A DNA stretch of 54,010 nt from contig NZ_WUQY01000028.1 of the NCBI RefSeq assembly GCF_009829085.1, positions 1-54,010 of the forward strand, written 5' to 3'. The notes below the pieces were generated by a model that was not told the origin of the DNA, made no database searches, and saw only the letters and a program-made list of their open reading frames with translations. Position numbers and translations under genes: made by a program. Within the stretch, counting starts at the first letter, position 1. Each line of letters starts with the position of its first letter. Positions 49,324 through 54,010 of this stretch are shown piece by piece. Source of the stretch: Sphingobacterium bovisgrunnientis (GTDB lineage: Bacteria; Bacteroidota; Bacteroidia; Sphingobacteriales; Sphingobacteriaceae).

Positions 49324-51801
49324 ATGTATCTGAAAAGAATCTATCTAATATTGCTGTTACTACCATTTTACGCGATAGCTCAACAGGGAAACCTCAAAGT
49401 AAAGATTATACAACAAGAAAATAAACAACCTATCTTAGGTGCATCTGTAACAATTGTTACTCCCACATCAAAAGCACCAATTAAAGGACGTCAAACAGAC
49501 AACTCAGGTGTAGCTCTTATAGATGCAATACCAACAGGAACATATAGTCTACAAGTTACTTATGTAGGCATGATCAACCACGATGCTGACAATATTCAAA
49601 TCACTTCAAATAAAACTTTAGATCTCGGCACAATTGAATTAGTTGAAGCAGGCAAAGAACTTGAAGAAGTTGTGGTACAAGGTCGCGTAGCGGATTTGCA
49701 ATTGGGCATTGATAAGAAGGTGTTTGACGTTTCGCAAAGTCTTGTTTCTGTAGGTGGAACGGCACAAGATTTACTTGGAAATGTGCCTACATTGCAAGTT
49801 GATGCGGATGGTGCCGTAAGTCTACGAGGCTCATCAAGTGTGAAAATTTTAATTGATGGTAAGGAGTCAGCTATGGCGGGTTCTGACGTAAATAAACTTT
49901 TGCAGTCACTGCCAGCGGATGCAGTATCTAAAGTTGAAATTATTACTAATCCTTCTGCGAAATACGATGCTGAAGGACAATCTGGCATTATTAACATTGT
50001 TTTAAAGAAAAATATTCGCACTGGTTTAAATGGTAACGTAACTGCTTCGGCTGGAAATTACGACAACTATAACGCGGGACTTACCTTAAATTATAGAGAC
50101 AATAAATTTAATTATTTCGGAAGTTATAATTTCAGGCATGGTCGCAACCTTGGAGAAGGTTTTACAAAAACAATAGGTCTTATCAATGGCGTTCAAGATC
50201 CCAACAGTTTAGTAACTGAAACCGAGAACGAATCTTTCCGTAAGGGAATTAACAATTCGTTGCGATTGGGAATGGATTATTATGCGAATGATAAGACGAC
50301 ATTGAGTTTAGGTGGAAATCTAAGTATTCGTGACAACGATCGAGGAGAGGACCTATTTTATAAATCGTACCGCGGACAACAAACACCAGTAATTACACCA
50401 CGTACCTCGCGCCAATTTGAAAAAGATTTGGGTTACGATTTATCTTTTGATTTTAAGCGTGAGCTAAAAAGAGAAGGCGAAGAATTGACTGCAAATGTAA
50501 CATACGGTAACGATAAGGAAGACGGCACAAACGATTACGAACAGACGAATCCAAGTTTTGTTAGTAAGCGTTTTAATGAGACTGGAGAAAAAGGTCAAAA
50601 CTGGAATTTCCAATTAGACTATTTATTGCCTTTGGGTGAGAACCACAAGTTTGAAGCTGGATACCGTACAACTTTACGTAATTCCAATGATTTTCAATAT
50701 TCTGATACGTTAGCGAATGAATTGTGGATTCCAGATTATACAGTATCCAATGAATTTGAGATGAAGAGTGGAGTCCATGCTTTATATGCAAATTACCAAC
50801 GCATGCTTGGTGAGAGAATTGGTTTGCAAGTTGGACTTCGTGCGGAAGACGCTTATTTAAATACAGAAAATAAAAGTGTAGATCCCGACAGAATTGCAAC
50901 GGGAAATTATAGCGATAAAGGTAATTTGGATTATTTCCGTCTGTATCCAAGTGCATTCTTGACTTACGATGTGAATGGAGAAGGTGATAAAGTGCAGTTA
51001 TCATATTCCAGACGGGTGCAACGTCCGCGTGGATGGCAAGTAAATCCTTTTGTGAGTTTATCCGATCCATTGAATATCCGTCAAGGAAATCCGAATTTGA
51101 TGCCTGAAGATATTCATGCTATGGAAATGAGTTTTGCGAAATTTTATGACAAATGGAATTTCATTACAACAGCATATTACCGTCGTGTTAATGATATGAC
51201 GCAACCACTTCAGTACGATACTAACGATCCTATTGCTGCAATTTATTTAGAGGGTAAAGAGAATGCTACTTTTATGCGTTGGGAAAATGTAGGCTCACGT
51301 GATAATGCAGGTTTAGAATTAATTTCTAAGGTTAATATTATCAATTGGTGGGATGCTACAGCGAATGCGAACGTTTATTACCAAAGAGTGAATCCTGTAG
51401 AAATTTATAATATCAATAAAGTAGAAAATGTCGCATGGGATGCTAATTTGACTACGAATGTAAAATTTACTTCTACAACTTCATTGCAAGTGAAAGGAGA
51501 TTACCGTGCACCGATGAAAACACTTCAGGGTAGAATGAAGTCTATGCATGGCGTGGATTTGGCATTACGTCAAGATATTTTGAAAGGGAAAGGTTCGTTG
51601 TTATTCAATGTACGTGATGTGTTTGATAAGCGTAGATTTGGTGGTGACACTAATTTGCCGACACGTTATTCTGATTTCTATCACCGCTGGTCTAGAAGAA
51701 CTTTTAACTTGACTTTCTCCTACCGTTTCGGTCTACAAGATTTGACAAAATCAAAACGTAATGACGATCGACCAATGGATGATATGGAAGGTGGGTATTA
51801 A
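49324..51801 (+). CDS. TonB-dependent receptor (outer-membrane beta-barrel family)
   Basis: 825 residues: signal peptide (YLILLLLPFYAIAQ), CarboxypepD-like domain (about 20-105; QPILGASVTIVTPTSK), plug domain (QDLLGNVPTLQVDADGAVSL; VEIITNPSAKYDAEGQSGII) and an OMP_b-brl_3 type barrel ending RTFNLTFSYRFGL, with a charged tail after it. It differs from SusC and has no SusD partner. The substrate is unknown. It may or may not be cotranscribed with the DUF1080 gene 63 bases downstream. Confidence 0.92.
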   Translation: MYLKRIYLILLLLPFYAIAQQGNLKVKIIQQENKQPILGASVTIVTPTSKAPIKGRQTDNSGVALIDAIPTGTYSLQVTYVGMINHDADNIQITSNKTLDLGTIELVEAGKELEEVVVQGRVADLQLGIDKKVFDVSQSLVSVGGTAQDLLGNVPTLQVDADGAVSLRGSSSVKILIDGKESAMAGSDVNKLLQSLPADAVSKVEIITNPSAKYDAEGQSGIINIVLKKNIRTGLNGNVTASAGNYDNYNAGLTLNYRDNKFNYFGSYNFRHGRNLGEGFTKTIGLINGVQDPNSLVTETENESFRKGINNSLRLGMDYYANDKTTLSLGGNLSIRDNDRGEDLFYKSYRGQQTPVITPRTSRQFEKDLGYDLSFDFKRELKREGEELTANVTYGNDKEDGTNDYEQTNPSFVSKRFNETGEKGQNWNFQLDYLLPLGENHKFEAGYRTTLRNSNDFQYSDTLANELWIPDYTVSNEFEMKSGVHALYANYQRMLGERIGLQVGLRAEDAYLNTENKSVDPDRIATGNYSDKGNLDYFRLYPSAFLTYDVNGEGDKVQLSYSRRVQRPRGWQVNPFVSLSDPLNIRQGNPNLMPEDIHAMEMSFAKFYDKWNFITTAYYRRVNDMTQPLQYDTNDPIAAIYLEGKENATFMRWENVGSRDNAGLELISKVNIINWWDATANANVYYQRVNPVEIYNINKVENVAWDANLTTNVKFTSTTSLQVKGDYRAPMKTLQGRMKSMHGVDLALRQDILKGKGSLLFNVRDVFDKRRFGGDTNLPTRYSDFYHRWSRRTFNLTFSYRFGLQDLTKSKRNDDRPMDDMEGGY

Positions 51802-51864
51802 GACTTTTATTTACGACGATATTAATATTTTTACTATTTTTAATCATATTATAAATTTTAAACT

Positions 51865-52680
51865 ATGATAAAACGATTAATCCAATCTGCATTTATTCTT
51901 ACAATTCTGATATCTACATCTTGTGCACAGAATAAAAAAGCGACAGAAACGATGACTGCAAAACCAAACGTTGAAGAATTGAAACTTCCTAGAGTAGATG
52001 TCAAATCACTTAAGAAAGATAAAAATGGTGCCTATATTATTTTTGACGGTAGTTCCTTGACTGGCTGGCGCGGATACAATAAAGAACATGTGCCAAATAA
52101 ATGGAGTATTGAAGACGGTGCATTGAAATTTTCTAAAAACCCGAAAGTTGATAAGGCTGAGGGTGGGGACATCGTTTTTGGCTATGACTTCAAAAACTTC
52201 GAATTGTCTTTTGAATGGAAAATCTCTGAAGCAGGAAACTCAGGCGTGTTCTTTTTAGCAAAAGAAATCAAAGGTCAACCAATCTATATTTCAAGTCCAG
52301 AATATCAAATTTTGGACAATGAAAAACATCCAGATGCCAAAATGGGGGTGGATGGTAACCGAAAATCAGCATCTTTGTACGATATGATTCCTGCTAAGCC
52401 ACAAAATGCGAAGGCAGTAGGAGAGTGGAATACTTCTAAAATCTTAGTAAAAGGAAATACCGTGCAGCATTTCCAAAATGGGGTGAAAGTCGTGGAATAT
52501 ACTATCCGTACAAAAGAATGGACGGACTTATTACAAGTAAGTAAATTCAGTCAAGAAAAATGGCCTGTAGCTTTTGAACTATTAAATAATGTAGGAGGAG
52601 CTTCAAAATCAGGTTTGATAGGTTTTCAAGATCATGGTGATGATGTGTGGTATCGTAATATAACTGTGAAAGTATTATAA
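51865..52680 (+). CDS. DUF1080 / 3-keto-disaccharide hydrolase family lipoprotein
   Basis: 271 residues with a lipobox (ISTSC, Cys at about 20), then a concanavalin-like DUF1080 domain (about 55-271): YIIFDGSSLTGWRGYNK, GGDIVFGYDFKNFELSFEWK, SGVFFLAKE, SPEYQILDNEKHPDA and a C-terminal GLIGFQDHGDDVWYRNI. Characterised members of this family cleave 3-keto-glycosides; others are only predicted. The SGNH hydrolase gene starts 2 bases after its stop, so they are one operon. Confidence 0.9.
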   Translation: MIKRLIQSAFILTILISTSCAQNKKATETMTAKPNVEELKLPRVDVKSLKKDKNGAYIIFDGSSLTGWRGYNKEHVPNKWSIEDGALKFSKNPKVDKAEGGDIVFGYDFKNFELSFEWKISEAGNSGVFFLAKEIKGQPIYISSPEYQILDNEKHPDAKMGVDGNRKSASLYDMIPAKPQNAKAVGEWNTSKILVKGNTVQHFQNGVKVVEYTIRTKEWTDLLQVSKFSQEKWPVAFELLNNVGGASKSGLIGFQDHGDDVWYRNITVKVL

Positions 52681-52682
52681 AA

Positions 52683-53795
52683 ATGATTTTAAAAAATATT
52701 CTATTAAGAGAGAGCTTGTTGTGCTCTCTCTTTTGTTTAGTGGGGCTGTCTGTAGCTATAGCTCAAAGTAAAAAATATTTCAATCCTTTAACTGATAATG
52801 CAGTGCAAGGACGCTTAGAGGTTTTGAATTCTGCATCTGATTATGGCAGGTTGCCGCATGCAATACAGAGTTCAGTGCGCGAACCTGTATGGTATTTGGG
52901 GACAAATTCTGCGGGGTTATATGTAGAGTTTCAAACGGAAGCTGATAGCATACAAGTCCGCTATAAAGTCAAGCATGGGTTGAATATGCCGCACATGCCC
53001 TCCACTGGAGTAAGTGGTGTTGACCTGTACTCGTTTGATAAATCAAATAAAAGATGGGAATGGGCTTTTGGTCAGTATCAGTTTAAGGATACAGTGACGT
53101 ATAATTTCAATAATATTGGGGTCAATAAAAATCATGTCTATAGATTATACTTACCGCTTTATAATACTGTAGATTGGCTTGAAATTGGAGTCGCTGAGAA
53201 TAAGGAATTTAAGTTTATAAAAACACATAGTAAACCTATTGTTGTTTATGGAACTTCAATAGCCCATGGTGCCTGTGCTACGCGTCCAGGTTTAGCATGG
53301 ACAAATATTTTAGGGAGATCATTCCCTAATGAAATTATAAACCTTGGGTTTTCAGGTAATGGTCGTTTGGAGCAACCGTTGCTCGATTTAATAAATGCCG
53401 AAGGAGCAGAAGTTTTTATACTGGATTGTATCCCTAATTTAGCAATCACTAAATCTCGTTCAGAAGCACAGTTAGACTCATTGATAACTAATGCTGTGAA
53501 GACATTGAGGATTAAACATCCAAATACCCCAATTATTTTAGCGGAACACAGTTCGGCTGAAACTCCAGGATTTCAGAATAGACATACGATGGAGGAATAT
53601 GGTCGTTCTTCAAAAGTCACAAATGCCACTTATCAAAAGTTGAAGAAAGCAGGAATCAAAAAACTATATTTTATTTCTGCTAATGATTTCGGGTTGGACA
53701 TCGAATCAACTGTCGATTACGCACATCCTAATGATATTGGCATGATGAAAATATCCCACGCGTATAGTGAAGTTTTGCGAACTTTATTGAAATGA
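52683..53795 (+). CDS. Secreted SGNH/GDSL-type hydrolase
   Basis: 370 residues, signal peptide (LLCSLFCLVGLSVAIAQ), an N-terminal beta domain (about 25-175), then an SGNH domain: block I IVVYGTSIAHGACATRPG (Ser in GTSIAHG), block III LGFSGNGRLE (Gly/Asn), and block V VDYAHPNDIGM (Asp and His). GTS replaces the usual GDS, as in a known subset. A carbohydrate esterase or lipase-like role is likely. Operonic with the DUF1080 lipoprotein, which fits trimming of modified sugars (inference). Confidence 0.88.
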   Translation: MILKNILLRESLLCSLFCLVGLSVAIAQSKKYFNPLTDNAVQGRLEVLNSASDYGRLPHAIQSSVREPVWYLGTNSAGLYVEFQTEADSIQVRYKVKHGLNMPHMPSTGVSGVDLYSFDKSNKRWEWAFGQYQFKDTVTYNFNNIGVNKNHVYRLYLPLYNTVDWLEIGVAENKEFKFIKTHSKPIVVYGTSIAHGACATRPGLAWTNILGRSFPNEIINLGFSGNGRLEQPLLDLINAEGAEVFILDCIPNLAITKSRSEAQLDSLITNAVKTLRIKHPNTPIILAEHSSAETPGFQNRHTMEEYGRSSKVTNATYQKLKKAGIKKLYFISANDFGLDIESTVDYAHPNDIGMMKISHAYSEVLRTLLK

Positions 53796-53803
53796 TGCGT
53801 TAA

Positions 53804-53849
53804 ATAATTAGGTTTTAATCTTTTTTTGAAAAGATTAAAACCTAATTAT
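53804..53849. terminator. Long bidirectional terminator
   Basis: AATTAGGTTTTAATCTTTT (53806-53824) pairs with AAAAGATTAAAACCTAATT (53829-53847); two more outer pairs make about 21 bp over a TTTG loop. It ends the SGNH hydrolase operon and probably the minus-strand gene at the edge. Confidence 0.85.
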
Positions 53850-53859
53850 CAGTTTTCTA

Positions 53860-54010
53860 TTATTCTTGAACTCTAATACCATACACTCTACCTTCCACAT
53901 CAGTAATTGTCCAACGCGTAGAAGAGAATATTAAACCCAGATTACGCAGTAGATATTTTCATTTGAAGATCTATCGGGTAATCCCAAAGTCCCCTGAACC
54001 ATTTTCTACG
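53860..54010 (-). other. Cut-off C-terminus of a minus-strand gene
   Basis: The minus strand has a frame ending FSSTRWTITDVEGRVYGIRV-QE and a stop at 53860-53862. This frame is open only back to 53958 (TGA at 53959-53961); the preceding sequence is coding-like in another frame (QGTLGLPDRSSNENIYCVIW), so a frameshift may lie near 53920-53960. The family is not recognised and the gene is cut by the window edge. Confidence 0.35.

Noticed and set aside
1..54010. CRISPR array, tRNA, rRNA, insertion sequence or prophage
   Set aside because: No direct-repeat array, cloverleaf, rRNA segment, transposase, integrase or phage gene was seen in reading both strands.

Overview
The window looks like a chromosomal segment of a Bacteroidota member, most likely family Sphingobacteriaceae (Sphingobacterium- or Pedobacter-like). 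This is inferred from low GC, SusC/SusD pairs, Bacteroidota -7 boxes (TAnnTTTG), few Shine-Dalgarno sites, a fused HemC-HemD, and DUF5777, DUF4292 and DUF1080 families. No rRNA, tRNA, CRISPR or intact mobile element was seen.
Layout. 1-365: a terminator and a possible 30-aa ORF. 366-3069 (-): heme oxygenase and bacteriophytochrome histidine kinase, a chromophore-plus-sensor pair. 3312-5391: a decaying block with a frameshifted DUF5777 barrel gene, a YceI gene without a start, and a broken outer-membrane barrel gene facing away from it. 5428-6752 (-): two lipoproteins. 6810-12608 (-): heme synthesis genes hemL, hemB, hemCD and hemA, with a frameshifted small gene inside. 12925-14378 (+): membrane protein and AI-2E family transporter, then a small promoter-to-terminator unit. 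14693-17462 (+): rbfA, aat, a class V aminotransferase and a DUF2027 protein. 17535-18432: gene graveyard (ECF sigma factor fused to a sulfatase tail), then an intact GH78 rhamnosidase. 21433-24094 (-): rplM-rpsI-rpsB-tsf. 24328-31171: cell-envelope genes (TPR protein, DUF4292 lipoprotein, EnvC-like, TatA, MltD-like, NlpC/P60) and a phosphoribosyltransferase. 31398-36408 (+): thrA-thrB-thrC behind what reads as a complete leader-peptide attenuator. 36543-45234 (+): a six-gene SusC/SusD operon with two cyanophycinases and an isoaspartyl peptidase. 45355-49237: RlmI-like methyltransferase, Fsr-like exporter, FabH, ClpS. 49324-53795 (+): TonB-dependent receptor, DUF1080 lipoprotein, SGNH hydrolase. 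The right edge cuts a minus-strand gene.
The most interesting system is the operon at 36543-45234. It has the architecture of a polysaccharide utilization locus, but its enzymes are those expected for cyanophycin (multi-L-arginyl-poly-L-aspartate): two S51 cyanophycinases with Ser/His/Glu intact and an N-terminal-nucleophile isoaspartyl peptidase with its Thr. It is best read as a peptide-polymer utilization locus in which SusC/SusD import the polymer or its pieces. Any aspartate released could feed the thr operon next door. The second highlight is the thr attenuator (leader peptide with IISTIIITT, antiterminator and terminator). Several genes carry single-base deletions in T-runs or larger deletion scars, while the large housekeeping genes are intact.
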